Numbered from the stretch's first letter, positions 8,062 through 15,572 are shown. The stretch is 64,000 nt of DNA from an uncultured Roseobacter sp. (GCF_947488185.1 NZ_CANKYM010000003.1:818873-882872), one strand, 5' to 3'. Numbers and translations are program-made. The notes: a model not told the origin generated them from the sequence alone.

Positions 8062-9115
8062 GAACACCAATCTTCGCCAATTCTGCCTGTCGGCGGCCAT
8101 TATTCTGGGATTTGCAGCGACGGCGGATGCCGCCGATTTCGCCCCCGCCGTCGCCGAATACCGCGCGGCGCATAAAGAAGCGGATCGCGTGCTGGAAGGG
8201 CATGTGTGGTACCCGTCGCTGTCGCAGGAGCCGGAACGGTTGCTCAAGGGCAGCGCCGTCTGGCGCAACATTTCCGGCCATCTGGATGCCCGCATCGCAC
8301 CCGGAGTCTTTCCCGTGGTGATGATGTCACACGGCATGTACGGCAACTCGATGAACCAGGCGTGGCTGGCCAAACGGCTCGCTGCCGACGGGATCATCGT
8401 CGTGCAGCCCAACCACCCCGGCACCACAAGCTTCGGGCGCGACCCCGATCAGGCGCGTCAGCTGTGGCTGCGCGCCACCGATCTCAGCGTTAGCTTTGAT
8501 CAGCTTCTGACCGACCCGCGGTTTGCCGACCACATGGACCCGACGCGGGTCGCCGCCGCGGGCCATTCGCTGGGCGGCTACACGGTCATGGCCGCCGCCG
8601 GGGCCCGGCACGATGTGGCCCACTTCAATCAAAGCTGCGCGGATGACCCGGCGCGGCCGGATTGCGCGGCGCTGGAAATGTGGAAGGTGGGGCACAGTCC
8701 CGACGACCTTGAAGCGCTGCAAAGCGACCGGTCCGATCCGCGCCTGCGCACCGTGATCCCACTTGATCTGGGGGGCACACAGACCTTTGCGCCCGACAGC
8801 CTTGCCAAGATCGACATCCCCGTGCTGGTCCTCGGCTCCGGGCGTCAGGACATGCTGGACCAGACCATCGAATCCCGCGCCCTGGTGGCCAACCTGCAGG
8901 AAAACCTGGTCACCCATGTTGAGGTGGAAGATGCCGGGCACTTTGATTTCATGGGCGTCTGCGTCGAAGGCGGATACGAATTGCTCAAGCGTGAAGAGCC
9001 GGGAGACGAGATCGTCTGTGTCAAAGGGCAGGACGCCCGGATTGCCCAGCACGACCGCATCTATGATCTGATCATGACGCATCTGCGGGCCACTGGCGTT
9101 GTGGCTCAGCACTAA
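8060..9115 (+). CDS. Secreted alpha/beta hydrolase (PAF-acetylhydrolase/dienelactone-hydrolase-like)
   Basis: 351 residues. A Sec signal peptide (cleavage likely after ADA at 22-24) precedes a hydrolase domain with the oxyanion region VVMMSHGMYGN (87-95), nucleophile S170 in GHSLGG, and a C-terminal DAGHFDF that carries the catalytic histidine. The overall pattern resembles the predicted dienelactone hydrolase/PAF acetylhydrolase group, acting in the periplasm or outside the cell. The ATG at 8060 directly starts the signal peptide. Divergent from the AraC-type sensor, which is its likely regulator. The substrate is unknown. Confidence 0.82.
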   Translation: MNTNLRQFCLSAAIILGFAATADAADFAPAVAEYRAAHKEADRVLEGHVWYPSLSQEPERLLKGSAVWRNISGHLDARIAPGVFPVVMMSHGMYGNSMNQAWLAKRLAADGIIVVQPNHPGTTSFGRDPDQARQLWLRATDLSVSFDQLLTDPRFADHMDPTRVAAAGHSLGGYTVMAAAGARHDVAHFNQSCADDPARPDCAALEMWKVGHSPDDLEALQSDRSDPRLRTVIPLDLGGTQTFAPDSLAKIDIPVLVLGSGRQDMLDQTIESRALVANLQENLVTHVEVEDAGHFDFMGVCVEGGYELLKREEPGDEIVCVKGQDARIAQHDRIYDLIMTHLRATGVVAQH

Positions 9116-9119
9116 GAAC

Positions 9120-9168
9120 ACAAGGTCCGTTTCCGCCGTTTCAGGGTTGTGCCGGACCTTGTGGATAA
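9120..9168. promoter_or_regulatory. 10-bp inverted repeat with overlapping DnaA-box-like 9-mer
   Basis: ACAAGGTCCG at 9120-9129 and CGGACCTTGT at 9153-9162 form a perfect 10-bp inverted repeat with a 23-nt spacer, just after the hydrolase stop. No T tract follows, so it is a weak terminator candidate. The right arm overlaps TGTGGATAA (9160-9168), the complement of the consensus DnaA box TTATCCACA. Confidence 0.4.
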
Positions 9169-9232
9169 CTGTCACTTAACCGTTACCGTGTTACCCTATG
9201 CATCCTGCGACATGTTGTGGTCAAACAGGGGC

Positions 9233-9260
9233 TTGCAAGACGCAAACCACGAGATATAGT
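9233..9260 (+). promoter_or_regulatory. Sigma70-type promoter of the HNH endonuclease gene
   Basis: TTGCAA at 9233-9238 and TATAGT at 9255-9260 are separated by 16 bp. They lie 63 bases before the HNH endonuclease ATG in otherwise non-coding DNA. Confidence 0.45.
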
Positions 9261-9322
9261 CGGCCTATCGGCGGGACTGGCCCGCTGGACCGGACGCGGA
9301 ACGGCAAAGGGTGCGTGTAATC

Positions 9323-9907
9323 ATGGACGGCGATTTCAGAACGGATTTTACCCGCAACCCTGCGAGCCTGAGGCACCGACCCGCGCTGGTGCTGAATGCG
9401 GACTATCGCCCCTTGAGTTACTACCCGCTGTCGCTCTGGCCCTGGCAGGAGGCGGTCAAGGCGGCCTGGCTCGACCGGGTGGACATCGTCGCCGAATATG
9501 ACGACATCGTCCGAAGCCCCAGTACGGAGATCAGAATTCCGTCAGTCGTCGTTCTGAAAGACTATGTAAAACCTCAAAAGCGCGTGGCCTTCACGCGCTT
9601 TAATTTATTTCTGAGGGATGAATTCCGCTGCCAGTATTGTGGCGCCAAGGGGGAGTTGACCTTTGATCACGTGGTCCCACGCGCCTCCGGCGGGGTGACC
9701 AGCTGGCAGAATGTGGTGGCGGCCTGTTCGCCCTGTAATCTGAAAAAGGGGTCCAAGCCGCTGCACCGCACTGGCCTGTGCCTGCGTAAGCCGCCGCGTC
9801 AGCCGGGCGCGGAAGAGCTGCGGAACATGGGGCGCAAGTTTCCCCCCAACCATCTGCATGACAGCTGGATGGATTTCCTTTATTGGGACGCGGAACTCGA
9901 AGCTTAG
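9323..9907 (+). CDS. HNH endonuclease
   Basis: 194 residues. The C-terminal half is an HNH nuclease domain: CQYC (103-106) and CSPC (135-138) form the structural zinc site, DHVVPR (115-120) holds the catalytic histidine, and N130 lies in the second conserved position. The N-terminal ~90 residues are conserved-looking and unrelated to mobile-element HNH enzymes. Single-copy HNH proteins of this type are common in alphaproteobacterial chromosomes; their role is not established. A GTG at 9311 is an alternative start, but AAAGGG at 9306-9311 better serves the ATG at 9323. Confidence 0.85.
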   Translation: MDGDFRTDFTRNPASLRHRPALVLNADYRPLSYYPLSLWPWQEAVKAAWLDRVDIVAEYDDIVRSPSTEIRIPSVVVLKDYVKPQKRVAFTRFNLFLRDEFRCQYCGAKGELTFDHVVPRASGGVTSWQNVVAACSPCNLKKGSKPLHRTGLCLRKPPRQPGAEELRNMGRKFPPNHLHDSWMDFLYWDAELEA

Positions 9908-9962
9908 GTCTTTCCGGGCCGAAGCCGTCGTGGATCGGGCGCGTCATGCCCCCAATGTCGGC

Positions 9963-11324
9963 CTAGTCACATAGATTGGTGTAAATCAGCCGGAATCCAC
10001 GCGGTTTGTCGAGCGTGCGGCACATCGCATCGCTCGCCTGGTCTGGTCGCAGATAGAGATCGAGAAAGGGCAGGGAGGTTTGTCGGATCACCCGCTGCCA
10101 GACGCGTTTGCCGGGCCCGTAGCGGTGCAGGTTCAGCCATCCAAGGGTGAAATCCAGGTGCGAGATTTTCCGCGGGCTCAGAACGACGAGATCACTGTCC
10201 GCTGCCGCGATCATCGCGTGGCTCTCATGCAGTTGCCGCTGGTGAAAGAGCTTGCGCATCAGGCGCAGGAAGTCCCGATCCCTGCGGGCGCCATCACGGA
10301 CATTCTGCGCGACCTGCGCTTTCACATCGAAATAGTATCGCATATGCGGGTTGCGAATGCGTTCGTCTCGTCTTGTCGGGTCAGTGCCGTCCATATTGAT
10401 CGAAACCTTGCAGCGCGGTTCGCTGTCACAAAAATGCCGGGACGCGGCGCCGCCGAAAGAATGCCCCATCGCGCCAACGCGGGACAGATCGAACATCCCG
10501 GTCAGCCCGTGTGACCCGGCGCTTGTATTGATGTCTTCGAGCGATGCTAGAACGAGCTCGATGTCGGCTACCCAAAGCGCAAGATAGGCGCGGCTGCCGC
10601 TGAGCACTTCGGATACCAGATAGTGGTACCGGTCGAGCAAATCACCCTCCGGCACGGCTCCCAGGGGCAGCGCGGCGAGGGCATCTGCCGTTGCCTCGTC
10701 AAACGCCAGATCGGGGTTGCGCCGGTCTTCGGAGAGCTCACTTTCGAAGTAAGCCTGCAGATCGGGGTCCACCTTGGCCACGCGGCCTTCCTCAAGCGTC
10801 ACGAGGCTCGCGGCAAAGCTATGGCCGATGGAGACCACAACGTATCCCCGCTGCACCAAGGCCTCAAAGTAGGGCTCGTTCGCCTCTGCCGCATTCCCGT
10901 TTCCGTGCGAATAGAGAATGACCGGCAAGGGCCGCGTGGTATCCGGTTTTGCATTCTGATAGGTAATGCTGCGGCGCTTGCGCTCGCGCAATTTTTCAAG
11001 GATCTCATGGTTTCCAGCCGGATCGATGGCAAAATCAAATGCGTCGCTGTGAAACCCGTAATGCTTCCGGCTTTCTGCATCTATCGGCGCCCGCGCCGGA
11101 TACCAGATGCGCACCATCAGATCCCTGTCGCGGCGTCCGTTGGCGCGGGTCAGTATCTCCTGCATCCTCGGGGTCAGCTCATCGATCAGCGCCGGGCTGG
11201 AAAACACCAAGCGTTGAGAGCCGATAACGTCGGCCCGCGCCACAGCAGTGAGCCCGACAAGAACGAGGAGCAGGGGGAGGACGTAAGTAATCAGTAGAAA
11301 TCGCACAGGTGGGGAACCTTTCAT
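9963..11324 (-). CDS. Secreted or membrane-tethered alpha/beta hydrolase
   Basis: 453 residues from the ATG at 11324, beginning with one strong hydrophobic segment (FLLITYVLPLLLVLVGL) that is either a signal peptide ending at ARA or an anchor. The hydrolase domain has VILYSHGNGN (oxyanion region) and the nucleophile motif GHSFGG followed by a catalytic aspartate candidate in MDGTDPT. This fits the platelet-activating-factor acetylhydrolase-like group, as for the hydrolase at 8060, but the two differ too much in length and sequence to be recent duplicates. A 110-base gap separates it from xth. Substrate unknown. Confidence 0.78.
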   Translation of the reverse strand: MKGSPPVRFLLITYVLPLLLVLVGLTAVARADVIGSQRLVFSSPALIDELTPRMQEILTRANGRRDRDLMVRIWYPARAPIDAESRKHYGFHSDAFDFAIDPAGNHEILEKLRERKRRSITYQNAKPDTTRPLPVILYSHGNGNAAEANEPYFEALVQRGYVVVSIGHSFAASLVTLEEGRVAKVDPDLQAYFESELSEDRRNPDLAFDEATADALAALPLGAVPEGDLLDRYHYLVSEVLSGSRAYLALWVADIELVLASLEDINTSAGSHGLTGMFDLSRVGAMGHSFGGAASRHFCDSEPRCKVSINMDGTDPTRRDERIRNPHMRYYFDVKAQVAQNVRDGARRDRDFLRLMRKLFHQRQLHESHAMIAAADSDLVVLSPRKISHLDFTLGWLNLHRYGPGKRVWQRVIRQTSLPFLDLYLRPDQASDAMCRTLDKPRGFRLIYTNLCD

Positions 11325-11434
11325 CAGAAGCGCATCAGGAGACCGGTCGATCCGGTTGCCGAAGGTGCAGATACTGATTGTGTGCGGTGCGTGTCGTCCG
11401 GTCCGGTGGGGGCGGACATCCATTCCGCCGAATG

Positions 11435-12217
11435 TCAGGCGGCGAGATCGATCCAGACGGGCACGTGATCCGATGGTTTGTCTCGGCCGCGCACATCCTT
11501 GTCGATTGCGCAGTCGGTCAGCATGTCGGCCGTTTGCGGGCAGAGCAGCAGATGATCGATCCGAATCCCGTGGTTCCGGTTCCACGCGCCAGCCTGATAG
11601 TCCCAGAAACTATAGTGTCCGGGCCCTTGCGTGCGGGCGCGAAACGCGTCCGTCAGGCCGAGGTTGATCAGTTCGCGAAAGGCGGTGCGGCTGTCCAGCC
11701 GGAACAGGGCGTCTTCCCGCCAGCCGTCAGGCGTGGCGGCGTCCTCGGCCTGTGGGATGATGTTGTAGTCACCAGCCATCAGAAATGGCGTCTCTTCGGC
11801 GAGGAGCGCCTCTGCCCGCGCCTTGAGACGCGCCATCCACGCTAGCTTGTAGTCATACTTGGGGCCCGGGACCGGGTTGCCGTTCGGTAAATAGAGCCCG
11901 CAGACCCGCAAGGCATGTGACGTGCCCATGATCGTCGCCTCGATCCAGCGGGCTTGCTCATCGCTGTCGTCCCCCGGCAGGCCGCGCGTGACGTCCTCCA
12001 GCGGGTGTTTCGACAGAATCGCCACGCCGTTGAAGCTCTTCTGCCCATGGGTGGCCACATTGTACCCGTGTTCTTCAAAAAGTTCCGTGGGAAAAGCCTC
12101 GTCGACCGACTTGATTTCCTGAAGGACAACAACATCCGGTTGGGTATCATCCAGCCATTCGGGTAGTGCGTTGATCCGTGCCTTGATCCCATTGATGTTG
12201 AACGTGGCGATCTTCAT
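11435..12217 (-). CDS. xth: Exodeoxyribonuclease III
   Basis: 260 residues of the EEP superfamily, matching exonuclease III, which acts as AP endonuclease and 3'-5' exonuclease in base excision repair. Signatures are FNINGIKAR (residues 6-14), the metal-ligand E34 in LQEIKS, AGDYNIIP, RIDHLLL and the C-terminal SDHVPVW with the catalytic histidine. The length is close to the 268 residues of E. coli XthA. The ATG at 12217 is preceded by a strong Shine-Dalgarno (GGGAGGG). It is divergent from the repeat-peptide gene over a 347-base regulatory region. Confidence 0.92.
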   Translation of the reverse strand: MKIATFNINGIKARINALPEWLDDTQPDVVVLQEIKSVDEAFPTELFEEHGYNVATHGQKSFNGVAILSKHPLEDVTRGLPGDDSDEQARWIEATIMGTSHALRVCGLYLPNGNPVPGPKYDYKLAWMARLKARAEALLAEETPFLMAGDYNIIPQAEDAATPDGWREDALFRLDSRTAFRELINLGLTDAFRARTQGPGHYSFWDYQAGAWNRNHGIRIDHLLLCPQTADMLTDCAIDKDVRGRDKPSDHVPVWIDLAA

Positions 12218-12361
12218 GTCGGCCCTCCCGAGATTTGTGCAAGCTATCGCGCAATCAGACGGCCAGAGCAAGCGCCGCAGTGACGCCAAAACATGTGCCA
12301 GGCTGGAGGTGATTCCGGTGATTCCCGTTAACGGTTAACGGAAAACGGTAGTTATAAGTTA

Positions 12362-12390
12362 ATATCCACATATTTATCCACTGTGGATAA
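12362..12390. promoter_or_regulatory. Three DnaA-box-like 9-mers in 29 bp
   Basis: ATATCCACA at 12362-12370 (one mismatch to TTATCCACA), TTATCCACT at 12374-12382 (one mismatch) and TGTGGATAA at 12382-12390, a perfect box on the minus strand. The last two share a base and form a near-perfect palindrome. They sit at the edge of the A-tract and TTAACC-rich segment. Confidence 0.55.
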
Positions 12391-12457
12391 AAAAAAATTA
12401 ACCAAGATTACCAAACTGAGTTTCGCGTCACGGTCGGTCCGTAGGGCGTGACTCTAG

Positions 12458-12466
12458 TGTGGATAA
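12458..12466 (-). promoter_or_regulatory. Perfect DnaA-box-like 9-mer
   Basis: TGTGGATAA reads TTATCCACA on the minus strand, identical to the consensus DnaA box. It lies 7 bases before the CtrA-type site and about 70 bases from the three clustered boxes upstream. Confidence 0.5.
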
Positions 12467-12473
12467 GTAGTGG

Positions 12474-12488
12474 TTAACACATTCTTAA
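12474..12488 (+). promoter_or_regulatory. CtrA-type full binding site
   Basis: TTAA-CACATTC-TTAA matches the alphaproteobacterial CtrA consensus TTAA-N7-TTAA exactly. It is centred 84 bases before the ATG of the repeat peptide, a suitable position for activation. CtrA control is inferred from the match only. Confidence 0.55.
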
Positions 12489-12564
12489 CGTGAAAATTTA
12501 TTGGAAACTCTCCTTAAACGGGCAAGCGTGAAAGGGCGAAAACTTCATTTGAAAGGGATATGCA

Positions 12565-12846
12565 ATGAAGACGAATGTACTGTTGGCGACACCCGCAATC
12601 GAAGACACATTTTCCGTTGAAACGGACCTGCACAGCGGCGCAGGCACAGCGCTTTTCACCACCAGCATGGGCCCCGCAAGCGGCGACATGATGCGCGGTG
12701 AGGCGACCGAGCTCTTCACCACCTCGATGGCGCCCGAAGCAGATACCCTGTCCGGTGCGGAAACCGGTCTCTTCACGACCAGCATGGTCGCAGGCCGTGA
12801 CGCATTGTCAGGGGATGCAACCGGTCTCTTCACGACCTCCATGTAA
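12565..12846 (+). CDS. Small tandem-repeat protein with four LFTTSM units
   Basis: 93 residues, acidic, without cysteine, signal peptide or membrane segment. A ~28-residue N-terminal part is followed by four repeats ending in LFTTSM at residues 30-35, 50-55, 69-74 and 88-93 (period 20, 19, 19); the last ends the protein. Each repeat is preceded by an acidic (S/R)G-x-x-T segment. The four serine codons are AGC, TCG, AGC and TCC, so the peptide is conserved while the DNA has diverged, which argues for real selection on the protein. Shine-Dalgarno AGGGA lies 6 bases before the ATG. I do not recognise the family; a leader plus repeated core, a multivalent binding tag or an assembly scaffold are possible. 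Confidence 0.75.
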   Translation: MKTNVLLATPAIEDTFSVETDLHSGAGTALFTTSMGPASGDMMRGEATELFTTSMAPEADTLSGAETGLFTTSMVAGRDALSGDATGLFTTSM

Positions 12847-12863
12847 CCCAAGGTCTTTTGGAT

Positions 12864-12887
12864 CGGGCCAGACACCCATCTGGCCCG
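12864..12887 (+). terminator. Intercistronic hairpin (9-bp stem)
   Basis: CGGGCCAGA and TCTGGCCCG form a perfect 9-bp stem with a 6-nt loop (CACCCA). It lies 18 bases after the repeat-peptide stop and 47 before the next start. No T tract follows, so it may stabilise the upstream mRNA or act as a partial attenuator, giving more small protein than partner. Confidence 0.55.
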
Positions 12888-12934
12888 GCCACAAGCCTTG
12901 CGCGGCAGATCTATCGGGCAAAGGAAGAACCCCC

Positions 12935-13984
12935 ATGTCTAACGTCGTCTCTTTAGGTCTGCCGCGTAGATTGGATCTGGCAGAACGCCAGACCGTACTG
13001 ATCGGAAATTTTGCCTGCAACAGGCGCAGCCCGGACGATGTGTTCTGGCTGAAGGAAAATGCCGAAGTTCTGAATGTGCTGGCGAGCAGCGGCGCGATGC
13101 TGCCAGAGAGCGCATTGGCCTCCTATCGCCGTGTCTACGACGGTCTCGACGAGCGGCTTCGGTTCTTTCCTCAATACTACCGGTTTCTGCTGTCGATCTG
13201 TCTCGACCTCGAAGATCTGGGGTTCGGCAGTGGCAAGGGCACCGATCTCTGCCGTTGGGTCGCGAAAATGGGGCTTGTCGAGGCAGAGCTCTCTGATCTG
13301 CAACGCGCCGAGGCGCAGCGATTGCTGAAGAGACGCGGCGTGGGCAGCGAAGATGTCATGCTGACAGAACGGTTGCACCGGTTCATCAACCGCTCCGAAA
13401 CCTTCACGCTGCCGAATAAGAAGGCCGCCTACGAGCTGACCCATATCGTATTCTACCTGTCGGACTATGGCTTGGTTGATCCACATCTGGATGACGCGGC
13501 CATTGCCAGTCTCGAATTTGCCGGCCTGCTGGCCTATCTGGATCAGGACATTGATTTACTTGCGGAAATCTGCGTGGCCATGCGCTTTGCCGGGAAGCGG
13601 CCAAGTGCGATCTGGGAAGACTGGATTGCGCAGGAAATGGGCGGCTTCGTGCTGAAAGCGGATGGCCCGAAAGGCTCCGATGCCTATCATGAGTATCTGG
13701 TGACCTGCTGGTGGGCGCAGTTTGCGGATCGTCCCAGCTTTCCCGGTGAGGCATGTTCCACCGGGCTCTATGTTGCACGGCATGCGGCGCGCAAGGGGCC
13801 GTTGCGGGCAATGTCCGAATACATGTTCCATTTGGGACCGGCACGCAGCAATGACTGGAGCCAGATGCGGGCAGCGATGACGGATGCGGTTGGCCAGGAC
13901 GGGGAAGACATCCTCAGCGGCGCAGAACAATCCTCTGACCGCTTCGATGCATTTTTTGAAAGCTTTGCGCGGGTCGACGTCTAA
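12935..13984 (+). CDS. Conserved-looking helical protein of unknown function, partner of the repeat peptide
   Basis: 349 residues with no signal peptide, no membrane helix and high predicted helix content. I do not recognise the family. Visible marks are paired aromatic/acidic segments: FFPQYYRFLLSICLDLEDLG (77-96), AYELTHIVFYLSDYG (165-179), YHEYLVTCWWAQF (251-263) and a C-terminal MSEYMFHLG (293-301). The conserved-looking His170, Tyr174 and Asp177 could form a site, but this is a guess. The ATG at 12935 has AAGGAAG 7 bases upstream. It follows the repeat-peptide gene after 88 bases containing a hairpin, so the pair is probably one transcription unit and the two proteins may act together. 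Confidence 0.75.
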   Translation: MSNVVSLGLPRRLDLAERQTVLIGNFACNRRSPDDVFWLKENAEVLNVLASSGAMLPESALASYRRVYDGLDERLRFFPQYYRFLLSICLDLEDLGFGSGKGTDLCRWVAKMGLVEAELSDLQRAEAQRLLKRRGVGSEDVMLTERLHRFINRSETFTLPNKKAAYELTHIVFYLSDYGLVDPHLDDAAIASLEFAGLLAYLDQDIDLLAEICVAMRFAGKRPSAIWEDWIAQEMGGFVLKADGPKGSDAYHEYLVTCWWAQFADRPSFPGEACSTGLYVARHAARKGPLRAMSEYMFHLGPARSNDWSQMRAAMTDAVGQDGEDILSGAEQSSDRFDAFFESFARVDV

Positions 13985-14022
13985 AGTTCTATAAAAGCAA
14001 AAACATACGCTTCGATGTTAAT

Positions 14023-14346
14023 CTACATCGAGAACGAGGTGCCACATCCGCAGGAGCTTGAGGCATTGGGGTTTTCGATGATGAAGCGCGCGCCGATCAA
14101 CTCTTCGGAAAAGTCGATGACCGCGTCGCCGAGGAAGGGCAGCGATACAGCGTCAATAACCACCTTTTGACCGGCGCCTTCGAGCACCAGATCATCCGCA
14201 CGGGGTTCATCGAGCGCGATTTCATACTGAAACCCGGAACATCCGCCGCCTTCGACAGCCACGCGCAAGGCTTTGCCGTCGGTGGCGGCACCGATTTCAG
14301 CCAGTCTGTCAAACGCACGGGGCGTGACCTTGGGCGGGAGTTGCAT
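14023..14346 (-). CDS. erpA: A-type iron-sulfur carrier protein (ErpA/IscA family)
   Basis: 107 residues of the HesB/IscA family, which carries Fe-S clusters to apo-enzymes. The three ligand cysteines are visible: C36 in GGGCSGFQY and C100/C102 in SSCGCGTSF. It lies alone, not in an isc or suf cluster, which favours ErpA over IscA or SufA, but the subfamily cannot be fixed by reading. Divergent from dgt with 83 bases between starts. Confidence 0.88.
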   Translation of the reverse strand: MQLPPKVTPRAFDRLAEIGAATDGKALRVAVEGGGCSGFQYEIALDEPRADDLVLEGAGQKVVIDAVSLPFLGDAVIDFSEELIGARFIIENPNASSSCGCGTSFSM

Positions 14347-14366
14347 CTGCGTGCTCCGTCAAGCGG

Positions 14367-14395
14367 TTTCATTAAGTCTTCGCGTGCAATATAGA
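14367..14395 (+). promoter_or_regulatory. Possible promoter of dgt
   Basis: TTTCAT at 14367-14372 and TATAGA at 14390-14395 with a 17-bp spacer, in the gap between divergent erpA and dgt, 35 bases before the dgt ATG. The -35 is weak. Confidence 0.3.
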
Positions 14396-14429
14396 AACTC
14401 TCGGGACAGGCGACAAGGACCAGCACGTC

Positions 14430-15572
14430 ATGACGGCAGTATATGCCTCCGATCCGAACCACGCCCGCGGCCGGCGTGTGCGGGAAGAGGAAAGCACGTT
14501 TCGGTCCTGCTTCCAGCGGGATCGGGACAGGATCATTCACGCCAGCGCCTTTCGCCGGCTCAAGCATAAAACCCAGGTCTTCATCGAGCATGAAGGCGAC
14601 TACTACCGCACGCGGCTGACCCATTCGATCGAGGTGGCGCAGGTGGCCCGCACGATCGCGGGGGCCCTTGGGTTAAATGGCGAGCTGACGGAGGCGGTGG
14701 CCCTTGCACATGATCTGGGCCACACCCCCTTCGGACATACAGGCGAGGACGCGCTGTCTGTGCTCATGGCACCCTATGGCGGGTTCGATCACAATGCGCA
14801 GGCGATCCGCATCGTCACCCATCTGGAGCGGCACTACGCGGATTTCGACGGTCTGAACCTGACATGGGAGACCCTGGAGGGCATCGCCAAGCACAATGGG
14901 CCGGTCGTCGGTCCGGTACCCTGGGCGCTGAAAGCGTACAACGATCAACACGATCTCGAACTCTATACCTATGCCAGTGCGGAGGCCCAGGTTGCGGCGA
15001 TTGCCGACGATGTGGCTTACAACCACCACGATCTGCACGATGGTCTGCGGGCGGAGCTGTTTTCCACCGACGAACTGGCCGCGCTGCCGATCCTGAACGC
15101 CTGTTTCGAGGAAGTGGATGGCACCTATCCGGGGCTGAACTACTACCGCAGGCGGCACGAGGCCCTGCGCCGGTTCTTCGGTATACTGGTCGAGGATGTG
15201 ATTGATTTTGCGCAGGAAAGGCTGCGTGAACTGGAGCCCCAGTCGGTGGATGATGTCCGGGGTGCCGGACGTACCATCATCCGCTTTTCAGATGATGTCT
15301 TCTCCGATCTCAAGGTGATCCGCTCTTTCCTCTTTGACCGCATGTACCGCGCGCCCAGCGTCGTGAAGATGCGCGCGCAGGTCACGCAGGTGGTGGAGGA
15401 ACTCTTTCCCTACTTCATGGCGCATCCGGATCAATTGCCAAAGCAGTGGCGCAAGGATGTGCAGGAGGTGTCCGATGAAATCGATCTGGCGCGCATCGTG
15501 TCGGACTATATTTCCGGCATGACGGACCGCTTTGCGCTGCAGGAACATGAGCGGTTGATTTCGGGCGGGTAA
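14430..15572 (+). CDS. dgt: Deoxyguanosinetriphosphate triphosphohydrolase-like protein
   Basis: 380 residues of the dNTPase family with an HD-domain metal site: H65 in RLTHSIE, H94-D95 in ALAHDLGHTPFGH and a distal aspartate in IADDVAYN. The N-terminal GRRVREEESTFRSCFQRDRDRIIHASAFRRLKHKTQV is the standard family opening. The enzyme removes triphosphate from dNTPs, controlling pool size. Length fits the ~390-residue bacterial type 2 form, shorter than E. coli Dgt (505). Together with the dCTP-deaminase-like gene 6 kb downstream it is one of several nucleotide-pool enzymes in the window. Confidence 0.9.
   Translation: MTAVYASDPNHARGRRVREEESTFRSCFQRDRDRIIHASAFRRLKHKTQVFIEHEGDYYRTRLTHSIEVAQVARTIAGALGLNGELTEAVALAHDLGHTPFGHTGEDALSVLMAPYGGFDHNAQAIRIVTHLERHYADFDGLNLTWETLEGIAKHNGPVVGPVPWALKAYNDQHDLELYTYASAEAQVAAIADDVAYNHHDLHDGLRAELFSTDELAALPILNACFEEVDGTYPGLNYYRRRHEALRRFFGILVEDVIDFAQERLRELEPQSVDDVRGAGRTIIRFSDDVFSDLKVIRSFLFDRMYRAPSVVKMRAQVTQVVEELFPYFMAHPDQLPKQWRKDVQEVSDEIDLARIVSDYISGMTDRFALQEHERLISGG

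Larger units (their letters stand above)
12218..12564. other. AT-rich intergenic regulatory region (divergent)
   Basis: 347 bases between the divergent xth and repeat-peptide genes. It holds a direct repeat GTTAACG GTTAACG (12327-12340), a stretch of about 50 bases that is very A+T-rich (12352-12412, including nine A in a row), four DnaA-box-like 9-mers, and a TTAA-N7-TTAA site, all described separately. No open reading frame of note is present. The make-up resembles alphaproteobacterial replication origins or cell-cycle promoters more than an ordinary promoter. Confidence 0.6.

Noticed and set aside
8060..11324. Idea that the two secreted hydrolases are a tandem duplication
   Set aside because: They face opposite directions, differ in length and N-terminus, and share only the general GHSxGG hydrolase motif.
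12498..12875. 125-codon antisense frame with apparent repeats opposite the LFTTSM gene
   Set aside because: The repeats mirror those of the plus-strand gene, which alone has a Shine-Dalgarno and a codon pattern showing protein-level selection.
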